DNA of 21,484 nt, from positions 1 to 21,484 of the forward strand of contig JAWQRM010000559.1 in assembly GCA_033557675.1 (NCBI GenBank), in the 5' to 3' direction. A program made the translations under genes and the position numbers. The notes under the pieces were generated by a model that saw only the letters and a program-made list of their open reading frames with translations, made no database searches and was not told where the DNA came from. The DNA comes from Coptodactyla brooksi (Eukaryota; Arthropoda; Insecta; Coleoptera; Scarabaeidae). Shown here piece after piece: positions 1-12,600 of this stretch; the stretch's first letter is position 1, and each line of letters opens with the position of its first letter.

Positions 1-475
1 ATATATATATATATATCGAACAGAGAAATCTAGCATAACCAACTATGCTTCTCGCAGCAGCCATAGGAAAACATAAAATTACTTCGAACAAAGCTACAAC
101 AATAGATTCTTGGATGCATTTGAATGCTTAAAAATGATAAAATGTAGGAATAGACATAATAAAGACATAGAGCTAATCACTATTTAGCCGTCTGTATAAC
201 TTAATAGACTAGGTATGGTAGTGCGTCGAGCAACTATTTCTTTGGTGACACCAAAAAAATATCTGTAGTGACAATTGTTCAACTTTGGGTAAAAGCACTT
301 TATTTTGAAATCAAGAAGCTATGGTACAGCGTTGTATTGGACTTTTCAAGGGCACTGTATATTGTATTAGTTTTATGTTATATGCTTCTAGTTATTAAAC
401 AATTACCAATGTTTCTGTATAAAATAAAATCATCCAATTATGAAAATTTAGTAGTATTCAATGTATGTTTGCCAG
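1..475. other. Upstream intronic sequence, nothing recognised
   Basis: Starts with an AT dinucleotide run (1-16). The rest is AT-rich with no recognisable coding signal. It should be the intron before exon a of the CFAP69-like gene. A 71-codon open frame at 268-483 runs over the exon acceptor and has no family features. Confidence 0.4.
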
Positions 476-624
476 GCTTATAAGGGTGATTAGAAATCGT
501 CTGAGTCACAAGCTCCCTTCACCTGTTATGGTTCCGTGCCTACGATGCATATACGTGACGATATTAGAGGACGATCAGCTAATAAAACGGTACCGAAGGA
601 GAGGAGGATTCGATACATTACTGA
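476..624 (+). CDS. CFAP69: CFAP69-like exon a (first visible)
   Basis: The acceptor is TTTGCCAG at 468-475 and the donor is GTGAGT at 625. One leading base completes a codon from an upstream exon outside the window. The reading continues LIRVIRNRLSHK to RYRRRGGFDTLL and ends with one leftover base (A624). That base joins CT at 686-687 to make a Thr codon. The acceptor choice is moderately sure; the donor is strong. Confidence 0.68.
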
Positions 625-3600
625 GTGAGTAATTTATCACTTACCATTAAATTTACTTCACCAAATACACACTGCCGAGTTTCAGCTTTAATAGGCCTCT
701 ATGTGTCCCCTATAACAATAAATACTGAAGTGCAGGAAATCGTAGTCTTGTGTTTTTGCATTTTGAGAAAGCTTCAAAAGTATACTCAGTTTAGGGGAAC
801 CACTTTAGATATTTCACTGAGTTGTTTGAATAGATACTTGAAACCTGTCCATGGAGACACTCTTTTGCATCCAAATGTGCTAATAGCCGCAGTTGATTAT
901 TTGTGGACAACAGTTACATGCCACAGGGATGCCCCTGAATTATTTGCAAGTATGGGTGGTATATTCGTGTTATTGGATGTTTTACAGGTATGTAGTCGCT
1001 TTTTATTATTTATTTAAAGAATTAACTCAGTTCTATATATTGTTCTCAATTCGTCAAGAATTTCTTAACCGCACGAGTATTATGTGCTGATTACGTGCAT
1101 TTTGTTCCAAGTCTACTGCAGGAATGTTCTGAAAATCTGGAAATATTTGCGTTTTAAGTAAGTCTCGGCATTTCTGGCCATTTAACGTTCAATTAATAAA
1201 AAAGAGACCTCTTAAATGATCAACCAAGATTTCTGCCCAAACATTAAGTTTTTGGGGATGTTGGATACGTACAGAAAAACGTTTACGCACATTTTCACGA
1301 GACCAATATCGAACAACGGATGGATTATGTAAAAGAAATGTACTTCCATCAATGAAAACAATATTTGCAATAAAGTTTTCATCTTGATTGGAGTGCATCC
1401 AAAATGCCTATAAATGTTTTCGAATCTCCATCACCTACATAGTCCGCAATATCGCACACAGTATACATTTTCGGAACGCTGAAACATCTCGACATCTGCG
1501 TCCACCTCTAACACGAAACACGATTACGTATTTTCACTAATTACCACTATGTAGCGTACTTGGCTAGGGCGGGATTCCTTGAAAATAAAATATTATTCCT
1601 TCCATATTGTATATGTATATTAGTTTCTTCTTACTCTTTACAGACATTGTATAATAACGACAATAACGATGATAACGACGATAACGACGGTTACTAGAGT
1701 TCGATGTTGGTCGGTAACTACTTACCGACTTACTTAGTTACTTACTATCTTTCTCTAATTTACACTAGTTGTAATCATACATGACAAACAATTAAGTTTG
1801 TCTTTCTCTCTTGACTCTTGCCTTTTTTGTCTTCTTTTAACTACTACATAATATGAAATCATTACAATAATATGAAATCATTACACCTTCCCCTTAAGGG
1901 ATCAATTAAAGGATCAATATGATGTAATGACTTCACTTTGCACGGAGTCACTTGACAATTTGTGTTTAGCAGTAATGTCCGGTTATTTATTAAAAGGATA
2001 ACAAATCATTAGTACAATAGTCCTATTTCTACACCTATTCCTACAGTATTTGTGCATCGTATACAAAATAAAAAGGCTGATACACTTAAAAATGATCGTT
2101 AAAGTGTAAAAAAATAAGAATGTTTTTTACACTTTGTATTAATTGGTTTAGTTTGTGGATTGATCCTTCCAAGTTTACACTGTCAAGATTATTGATGTAT
2201 GAGGATTTAAAACTAATATTAGAAATGTTCTTGTGTTTACCTGAGAAGCAACGATCTTTATCCAAAATGTCGAAAGTTTTAAGGTTAATTTCTAAAGCAT
2301 TGCTAATCCTGGAATTTTTGTTTCTCGGTTTTAAAATTGATGTATTCGTAAACAGTCTAGTCACTTGCAAGGGTTAAGATTCCTGTACCCTGCAACACGA
2401 GGTACTTTTTGCAAATCAGTGTGGTTTCTATCTTTGAAGTAATTACGAATAACGAACGGTTTTGCTTGTACAGTGACAGACTATAGAATTTATGTTGAAC
2501 GGAATAGTAACTGCATTCCGCATAGACTAGTGGTCCGTGTGAATTGGATTAGATTTGTTTAGAAGCATACATAATGTCCTGATGCTAATGCTTTACAACT
2601 GTTAATATCCTCTATAATGATATAATTAGTTTGCGAGGTAGTGATCGAGAGACAATTTATTTGTGGCAAAATGAAAACGTTGTTGTGCGGAATTTTTGAC
2701 ATATAAGGGAACTAACTTAAAAAGGTCAAACGTATCTTATGTTATCAAAGGGTGTGAAATTCTAAAAATTAGTAATTTGTTCGTTGCATAACTTTTAATC
2801 GATGTGACTGACATTAAATCTTTGATATTAGCAAACTCTATAGTTTTCGCAAACCGAGTAGATAATGGTAAGTGGATTAACGCTTTTGTAAGTTCCTGGA
2901 TATATTACTCTGGTGAAATAATAGAAGGGCGTATTACATCAGATTTAGAAAATAAATAAGCATCAATTATTGTCAAGTATTCCTTATTTAATTCACTAAT
3001 AATTAGAGAATTAGTATCTGTTATTAATATATTTTTGGCAAAATTTCTTCCACTATTTTTTAGAGTTAATCCGCAAATAGTGAATTGTGTGTTATTGTAA
3101 GACGTACATAACATAATATTTCTATATGTTAGTTTTTATGATTTTTTGTATTAATTCAAAAGTATTAATATCAATGTGGGTGATACTGTCCCATGTTTGC
3201 TCAAAATACTGAGTGTTACCTACGTGTTCGAAATTTAAACCTGATGACTTTGTTATCGGTGTTATCTGAATGGATTAGGGTTTCACAGATCGAATCGTTA
3301 GGAGTGATCTGGAACAAAAGCATGTTTCAATCGATTCTTATGAACTTTTACATGTTTCCTTTCTATTGAAATGGAATAGAAATCACACTAGAACTTATTC
3401 CTACTATCTTATATGAACCTGAATACGATGCAGTAAGTTTTTTAGACAAATATTGTTTTGGTTGTGCGTTGAGGAGGAAAACTGAATCTCCTACTTTAAA
3501 TTTGACAACTTTGGCATTTCTGTCGTATAGTGTTTTGTTTTAAAATTTTGATTTTACTAAGTTTTCTCTAGCTAGCCGGTATGATTTTTGAAATTTTAAG

Positions 3601-6600
3601 TTTAGTTTATGATAGTAATGCGATAGTAATAATATGATAGTAATACTATAATCATCATAGTACCTATGATGATTATCTGTATAATCATCATAGGTACATC
3701 GAAAGGTTGGACTAATCATTAAAGGAACTAGGAGTTACTGGTTTATGACCGAAAATTAACTCGTATGGAGTGAATTGTGCAGAAAAGTGTACAAATGAGT
3801 TAAGTAAAATCGATCCTTTGATCCCAATCGGTTTGATTATCATTGATAAAATACTTCAGGTATGCTGCGATGGTATGATGGGACCTTTCTAGAGCTCCAT
3901 TAGTTTGAGGATGATAGGCAGTGGTACCATTTTGATTTTAAATAATTTTGCGACTTCTGTGAAAAGAGTCGAAGTGAATTCTTTTCAACTTTATGCATTT
4001 GTTGCCGGATTCTGTTAGTGTAAGTAGACCTACGATATCCAGGGAAATCATTTCGAGTGGTTTTTGTGCTATCGTTGTGATTTCCATGGATTACTTGGTT
4101 TTCTTTCGAGTTAGTTTGTTCTTTTGATACGCTTCGTAACATTTGATAAAATTAAGGATATCTCTTTTCATATTGTTCGATTTGAAGATACTCTTCACCC
4201 GTTTATAGGTCTTGTGGAATCGTAAGTGTCCTCCCATTACAGATTACAGTGGTATGCCTTTAGAATTGTGGGAATTTCTTCTTTTGACGGATTGATTAGT
4301 ACGTCATGGTACACGTTGAGTGTGACTAGTTTTGAATATGAACTTAAGCACTATTCTAATTTTATTCCATCGTTGTTTATTGACTCCTGTACCTAATCTG
4401 AGAATACTTATCGATGACAAATTCTTAGATTTTAGGTCTTCTGTTGACTTGACTAGAACACTAAATAAGTCCCGGTAATATTTGTTGACGTGTATTACGG
4501 ATAAATATCAGACTTTTTGATAGATTTTACAGAATCCAATTTCATATCTCCTTTGTGTGCAGATTCTGAATGGTTAAATTTTTCTAGCAGAGATTTTTGT
4601 GGAGGTTCTGACATGTCTAGATCTTCACTTACGCAAACAGCTATATTATCTTTTACTTGTTTTATGTTTCCGTCAGTCATTTATTTTGTTATATAATGTG
4701 ATTGTCGCTGCGCTGGTTTTTATGAAATCATCGTGTTGTAGCAAAAGAATCTTGAAGTTTCTTCGGGTTTCAGTCTACTCAATGTGTCGGCATTTTGATT
4801 TCTTTTTCCTAGTCGATATTCGATCTTAGAATTGTATTCTTCTAAGTTAAACTTAAGTTAAACAATCTGGGACATTGACATTTTGTAACCATTTCAAAGG
4901 TCTAAAGGTAAATTGTCTACCAAAGATATAAACTTATTGTGTTATAGTTACTTTCGCTTTTGTTCAGTATCCTACTGGTGTAAGCGAAGTTTATCTTCAC
5001 GTAGAGTTCCTTGTGATAGAACTCCTCCTATTGCGAAGTTGCTGACATCTGTGGATAGCTAAAAAGTTTCTTTATAGCCGGGATATCTTAACAAGGGTTC
5101 TGACGATGAGATTTGCTTTATCTTCTAGAATAATTCCTGTTGCACGGTCATCCAATTAAAAGGAATATCCTTTCTAAGTAATTTGGTGAGGGATTGCCAT
5201 AGTTTGGCTAGATCTAGAATGAAACGTCTGTAGTAACCTGCTAGTCCCAAGAATGCCTTGATGTCTTGTTGAGATTTTGGTGTTGGGTAGTTTGCAACGG
5301 CTGATATTTTTGCGGGATCCGGATTTACTCCATGATCGGTAATAAGATGTCAAGATACATGACTTCTCTTGCCTTAAGAACTCACATTAGTCCGGTTGAA
5401 CTCTTAGATTATATTGGGACAATCTCGGAAAGATTTCGATTAAACGTTTGCTATGAGTTTCGAGATCTCCTCCACGCACGATGTTATCTGGGTACACGAA
5501 ACATCTAGTTCTGGAGACCCGCTAACACTGTATTCATTAACCTTTGGAAGGTTGCAGGTGCGCTCTTTAGTCCGAAAGGCATACGATTGAACTAAAAGCC
5601 ACCAGTATTAGTTGAAAAGGCAGTTTTCTCGGCATCTACTGTATAATGATACCATTACTATTAATTATATTATTTGTTAGCATAAGTTAAATTAATCGTA
5701 AGAAGCGAATAGTTTCCTATATTTACCCTAACTAACTCTTGTTTAATGATGTTTATAATATAGATTGATAATATAGGTATCCTAATCATCTAATACGCCG
5801 TTCCGTTCAAACTCTAATTTTCAATGAATTGTTCAAAGATTCGTTTGTTCGTCGATAACCATTTAATATAAAAGTTATGATTTGAATAACAAAGGTAGTA
5901 TCTCTTAAGTCAGTATCCAGAACACAGTCCACAAATCGTAAGAACGAAGAACACAAGCGTCTAGAAACTATCAATAATGTTGTAACCATCAGTGTAATTA
6001 AATATATATTCAAGGAACTACTGGTAATCATTACTCCAACACATTCTCCTCAACGGGTACACTACATAAACTGATGTCAGAAGTGTGAGAATTTAAACCT
6101 CTACGGAGATTGGTCCCATCGAAGTCTACAAACGAGAAAATAAAACTCGGGCAATAACTGGAAAAAAGAAAGAAGAGTCAAGGAGTCAAGTCGTTTCAAC
6201 ACTGCAACATCGACGTCAGAACCTCACTAAAGGACGCGTTCAACATCAAAGAAGAAATCAAGTCGACAGCCAAGTAGCATCTTGCAATGCAGAATACCAT
6301 TTTGTTGTAAGTGGTGCGCTATTTTTAAGTAGAGTCACCACAGCCTCAAATCTTTTACTAACAAAATGAGATCTCTTAGTATCAAAACACGAAAGTAAAC
6401 AGTCCAAATCTAACGGACAAAATTACCACATTTCACTAGAAATAGCAGAAAAAATGCTATTTAAGTTCGATAGCAGTAAATCAAAGTTATATGAGTTCAT
6501 AGACAATTGTATCATAGCAATGGAATTGATGAAGTCCGAATTGATAGAACACAGTACTTAGCATAATCGAAATGAAATTAACAGGCAATGCTAGACCACT

Positions 6601-9600
6601 CCTTAGAAATAGGTCTTTTCAAAATTGGCAGACCTTAAAACACCATTTGTCAGAAACTTATTCAGAAATACGTACCATAGGGCAATGGCAACTTGAACTA
6701 AACTCGGTAAAGCAAGGTCGTGGTGAAAATGTTCTATCCTTTTCAAATAACATAGAAAATTGCTGCGTTAAATTACTCTTTAGATGACAGATTATCCAAG
6801 GAAGCTAAAGACGCGTGTATCCAACTCCTAAAAAACGAAGCTCTCAACGTATTCCTCACAGTCCTCAAGCGAGAACTAGTTCTGCTAGTAAAATCTCAAA
6901 ACCCAAAAACCTTGGAAGAAGCAATTTCTGTTGCCTCAACTGAGGAACAGCTCAGGACAAAAATAGAAATAGTGAAATATCAAAATATAAATAATTGTCC
7001 TGAACAGGTTTTAAAATGCTAGAACCTGTAACCTTTGCAACAAGCCGGGTCATTCCTCATTTAATTGTCGCAGTAAGCAGGGGTTTAGATCCGTAAATAC
7101 AATTCAAAATCAATCAAGGCCACCACCCATTACCAACCACTACTCACAACAAAATACACCGAAGTTCAATAACTCCCAAAACGCAAACAAAACTTGCAAT
7201 TATTGTAAAAAGAACGGTCATGTTATCTCAGAAGAAAAAGGGAATACAGCAAGAGGTCCAATCATTTAAACCTTCAAGCGCCTCAGCCTGTGGACGAGCC
7301 GAGAGTTGCGCGAAGAGTTCAGGCCGAATTCTCCCATTAAACACTGAATTCATCACATTGTATATAATGCCACCAAAAGTTCAAGAACTATTTAACTCTC
7401 AAACTAAATTCTTGCTAGATACCGGTGCTGACATTAGTCTTGTCAAACTCTCTGTATTAGCTCCCGGTACTTTAAGCCATGAGGAGAAACCTCCTATAAT
7501 TCTTAGAGGCATCAATACTAATCATATTAATGCGCCAACAACGCTTGGATATTGCTATTTTAATCTACCCCTCATCAAAGATAAATATGTTTCTCACATC
7601 TTTTATGTTGTCAAAAATGATTTCCCAATCGAATTTACTGGTATAATACGTAACGATCTCTTAAAGAAAAACCAACCAGTGATCAGCTATGAAACTGACG
7701 AGCTCATATTCGGTGACAATCGAATACCGATCTACTTAATCACTAAATGTTTAAACCAAGAAAAGACTCAGTTTTAAACCAAACTCAAATCCTACAAACG
7801 CACAACACCTCACCGGTTCTAGGGCAGCTCTTACTAATTCAAAATCGATCAAGTCTCCTAACCGTAGATTCAATTCAACAAAAACTGCTTTAGTGCCGGA
7901 ATCTCCTATATAAGTTATAAATCCAAGATCCGAAACAATTATCAAAGTTAATATCACAAATGCTCACGAAATTTCGAGTTACACTGTCATTCCAAAATGC
8001 GAAATACAGCGTTAACGACGTTTCTGAATATTACCCAAAACCCTTTAAAACTGAAAAACACTAACATCATGGCAGAACCAATAGAAAGCCTCAACGAATC
8101 AGAGACGGTTCGCGTAAACATCCCATCTGAAACACAAACGATCCAGAATACCGCATTTTCGAGACTGAAAAGATTAACCGAAGCCTTACGTGTAGATCAC
8201 ACAAATCAAGAAGAAAAATCATCCATTATTCAGATATGTCGCGAATATAATAACTTATTTTATTTAGAAAGTGACGCTGTTTCGTGTACAGATGCCACCA
8301 CGCATAAAATTCCTGTCTTATTTCTAAATCCAATTCACACTAAGACATACAGGTATCCCGAAGCACACAAAGAAGAGGTCGAGAACCAAGCTCATCTCCG
8401 TGGAATTCTCCCATTTGGATCGTTGCTAAAAAGGCTGACGACGATTGTCATTGACTACCGCAAATTCAACAACGTCAGCATCAGCGATTTCTTTCCCGTT
8501 TCTAACATAACCGAAATACTAGAGCAGCTAGGACATTCTAAATATTTCTCAACGATAAAACTCACATCTGGATTTCACCAAATAAAAATTGATCCAGCTG
8601 ACGTAGAGAAAACTGCTTGCTCCACAACCAACGGACGTTACCAATTCAAAAGGATGGCTTTTGGTCTTAAAAATGCGCCAGCCACCTAACGTTATTCGTC
8701 CTTCAATAGTACGTCCTTATTATTGAACGATGAATAATGTTAGATTTGACAAATAAATGAGCGTTCATTATTGTCACATATTCTTCAGTTAGTTCGTTTA
8801 TTATCAAAGCTAGCAGTGAAAGATGTTCGTCGATTTGTTGTTTGCTCAGGTTAAAATACCTGTTTTCTTAAGCGGACAAGGATTTTTGAAATTTTTGGAA
8901 GTTTTCGTTAATATCACGACAACAGTATATTTTTGAACTATCAAAAGCATTGAGCCATATCTACCTCCATCTATATCTTTCGTAAAACCTACCGAATTTA
9001 ATAATTCTAAATATCTGCTATTCGTAGCTTCAGTACAAAGCTACTTTAATAACGGATTATTGTTATTCATAACATTCAAAACATCAAGCAAGAGTTTATT
9101 TTGCAATAAATAGTAATCTAGTTGTTTGTAAGATTGTAATAAAATAGTAACTTAGTTGTTTGTAAGATTGTAATAAAATAGTAACTTAGTTGTTTGTAAG
9201 ATTGTAATAAACTGTAAATTAGTGTGTGACTCCATACAAACTGTTAACATTGTTTGCATAAGATAAGTTAACTGTTCGTAGGTCACCCAATTCTTTGTCC
9301 ATGTAATCGAATTAGGGAATAATTTTAAATAGATTAGTCTTTGGACCATAAATCGGCCGAAATCGATTAGCCTTTAGATAATAAATAAATTGTAATAATA
9401 AATTGTTTTAGATAAAACTTAGATATAAATATAAGAAACTTTTAGAATACAATTTTCTATTCATTGTTAAATCGTCGTCGCAACTTTCATGTAAAAGAAA
9501 GTTCAATACATTCTACGACTTAGTTAAGAAGCATTTTTACCAAAGTCCTTCACGGTACACTACAAACCTAACAAATGTACTAGCACAGGAATACTAAAAC

Positions 9601-12600
9601 CAAGAGGTCACAACCTTACGTCCAATAACAACGAAAACGTACATTTTCCTTCTTTTAACATTTTGGAAAAAGATTGTTCTCAACTATCAAACGCCACCAA
9701 GTCCAATTTGGAATTTACAACAATTTACATTTTTAGTCTAGATAGTGAAAATCTAGACATTGCTAATCACAAATTAAACCAATTAAAAATGAACTTAGAC
9801 AATAATTTCACTGCTAACGAGATTTCGCAAAATTCTTAATTTATTGATGTATTTCTAGCTGTTTTGAAATTATTAGAATTGGATTTATTTTATAAATTGT
9901 ATAAGTATGGCAAACATAGCTGGAAGAACAAACAGTGTATTTTCGCACACCCAAGTTCAAAACCATTTTGTTGTTGAAAATCAAAAGTGTCAAATACGGA
10001 AAATGTCGAAATGGAAGACGTTTCTGGATCTTCAACATCCTTAAGACGTAGCGCGAGGATAGTTCAATTAAAGGGGTCCTGCTGACCCCTTTAACTCTTG
10101 TTTAATGATGCTTGAATATATTATAGATATGCTAACCACTAGTCGTAAGAACGAAGAACACAAGCGTTTAGAAACTATCAACACTGTTGTAACCATCGCC
10201 GTAATTAAATATATATCCAAAGGAGTACCAGTAATTATTACTCCAACATACTCTCCTCAACGGGTACACTACAGTAACGTTAATACAAAATCTTAATTTA
10301 CACGGGTATGGTGAAAATTTCCTCTCTTTGGAATGCAGTCGGTGGAGATTTTAGTGTTTACTGTCGATACTTGTTAGTGCGATGTTTTGATGCGACGTTC
10401 TGATGCAGTATTGATCTGATGCATTGCTCTGATGGCCACAGATTTTTGGGTAACTCGTCGATTTGGACATTTTGATTTCTTGTCGTCGTTAGGTTTAAGG
10501 TTGTGGAATGAAGCTCATCCTTCCTTATACTCTCTGTTCTTATTTTCGTTTTTCGTTTATTCATAATAAGCCTGGGGTATGAAATTCGAATTCTCTGCAT
10601 AAGGGAAAGTTTTTATTTCAAAGTTGAAACGGTCTAAAATTATTATTATATAGGGAAACGTTTCCACGAAACCAAAAGTTTCATTGAGACACTTATCGTA
10701 GACCTACAAATTTAGATTATTAAGTTAGATCTTTTGGAGTGATATTACAATTTTGTACTATTGATATACATCACCTATTTTCAACTGGCGATGTGCGCAC
10801 TACTTCTTCTTTTTCTTCCAGTTATTCTAAACTTATTTATCTAACTTATCAATGTTTCTTAAATTGTTTGGGAGGCTACGACATTCTGCACTGCTTTTAA
10901 CGCTTTGGCGGACTGCTGGGTAGTCTGCGTATTTCAGGTCTACCGTCCACTCACTATCTTGGTTAATCCGTTGTTCCCCATCCGAGACACGTGCTTATTC
11001 AATGCTGTCCTCCTTTGCCGTATCCATCTGAAAGACAGGGTATATTTTATTAATTTGAAGGGTTCTGCCCGAATTTCTGCTGTGTATGTCATTATGGGTC
11101 GAATATAGGACTTGTATATTCGTACTTTAGCTGCCGCATTTGTTAGCGTGTTATTCCATACTCGTACTACGTCTCGCGGGCAGCCACAGATTCTTGCCGC
11201 TTTGATAATGTGATCTTTTCCCCTCTCTTTTCCGATCTTGTCTTGCTGTCAGCTCTAGCCCAAGCTGTTTAAATGACATGACGTGTTATATTCCTTAGTC
11301 GTTCACATCTAGATCACAGCTGAACGGTTCTTTTGCCACAAGCAATGATTTTGTCTTTTTTATGGATATATTCATGTTAAATTGCGCTGCCAAGGAATAT
11401 TATCTTTATCGTTTCTACTTAGCGTACCAGTTGTGGTACCTAAAAGATAAACATATGGCACTTAAATAGAAATGGAGAACGTTTGAATGAATCAAATTCC
11501 AGGCAACAAGGACAAATCGTAATTGCTTGACTGTTAGCAATACAATAACTCCAGTCGGAAAAACTTGATCAAATTATCGAAGGGTTGAATACAAATATCT
11601 TCAACTTGTTATCAATGTTTAAAAGTCAGTTTTAGTGGAAAAGAAATTCAAAATGAATGTCGGTTGTTTTTCCGACATAAGCAAATCTTCGCTAATACTA
11701 ATTATTCTTCATATAACCACACATCGAAAGCAAATGCTTGTAGAGAATCTTATAAAAAAAATCACGTAAACTGAGAAGATTAAAACGAATGGTACCAATT
11801 GATCTAATGTAGTGCTAAAGAATAAATAATATCTAACATGTCACAAAGTAGTAGTCCAACGATGAAGTAGGGTAGAAGGAGCGTATTGCTGGATTCGTAC
11901 CTCACATGTCGTGTATCGATTGTTATTTGTATTGCTCAATGTCCACTGGACAGATTGTAATAAAATTGGGATGTCAATAAAGTTGTGAATTTGGAACCTT
12001 TGCTCTGTAAAAAAGTTGAACAATTATCATCGCTATACTAAAACTGGAAAATACCTGCTCGGTGCACGTTTCGCTAACCAAGCCAGCACCATCAGGAGCG
12101 ATGAAAGACGGCGTCGAGCAGTTTTGGTGTAGGGGCGTGGTTGTATAATTTGTTGCGAAGCCAATGATTCCAGACCCATAACTTTTGCGATTTCCATTCC
12201 TAAATATTTCTATTTAAATTGTTAAACAGAGTACTGAACTTACTAACTCAATTTAAAATTGTTAAATTGAGTTAGTAAGTTATAAGTATTATTAGGTAAG
12301 ATGACAGCACTTACCCAGTCCTTTGCCATTTCTGATATTACTAATTTGGTTAGTGAAACATGCGTGGAGCCGGTATTTTCCAGTTTAAGTGTAGAGGTGA
12401 TAATTGTTTCACTGTGGTATATCAAATAAAAACCATATATACGAGAACGCGTTTCTCGTGAAGAATATGAACAATTAATAGAAATGTGATGCAGAACTTT
12501 AGTTTAGCAGAAGGATTTCTAAACCATTAACATCCTCTAGAATTTTAAAGATACCTTAAATGAAACTATTAAATGGAAACATAAGTGACTGTATTCCATG

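Larger units (their letters stand above)
12015..12413. mobile_element. Inverted-repeat element with a hammerhead-like motif in each arm
   Basis: The left arm 12015-12109 and right arm 12318-12413 are reverse complements over about 95 bp with scattered mismatches. Shared blocks include ACAATTATCA, AACTGGAAAATACC and TTTCxCTAACCAA. Both arms contain a type I hammerhead layout, the left on the minus strand and the right on the plus strand, so transcripts would read outward. The centre has a second perfect hairpin (12237-12281) and a GCGTCGAGCAG remnant (12111-12121) resembling a third arm end. No transposase is encoded, so it is a non-autonomous repeat. Confidence 0.7.

Noticed and set aside
268..483. 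71-codon plus-strand ORF as a small membrane protein
   Set aside because: Hydrophobic by AT composition only. It runs across the acceptor of exon a and has no recognisable motif.
625..685. GTG start at 625 giving a 130-residue protein
   Set aside because: This is the donor GTGAGT of a 61-bp intron; the spliced reading joins exons a and b in phase.
1122..1157. A 36-bp phase-0 micro-exon (ACTGCAG acceptor, GTAAGT donor) encoding ECSENLEIFAF plus stop in the CFAP69-like intron
   Set aside because: The opposite strand reads as the continuation of the DDE transposase (GQKCRDLLKTQ), so the splice-like signals are by chance in transposon DNA. The exon would also end in a stop, and exon b joins exon c in phase without it.
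1648..1690. AACGACGATAACGACG repeat as a CRISPR-like array
   Set aside because: Short imperfect tandem without spacers, inside an LTR of a eukaryotic retroelement.
7751..7957. 68-codon minus-strand ORF opposite the pol linker
   Set aside because: Lies antisense to the protease-RT linker of relic B, which is recognisable on the plus strand.
12243..12425. 60-codon minus-strand ORF (KLENTGSTHVSLTKLVISEM)
   Set aside because: It is the reverse strand of the right arm of the hammerhead element; the apparent protein is a by-product.
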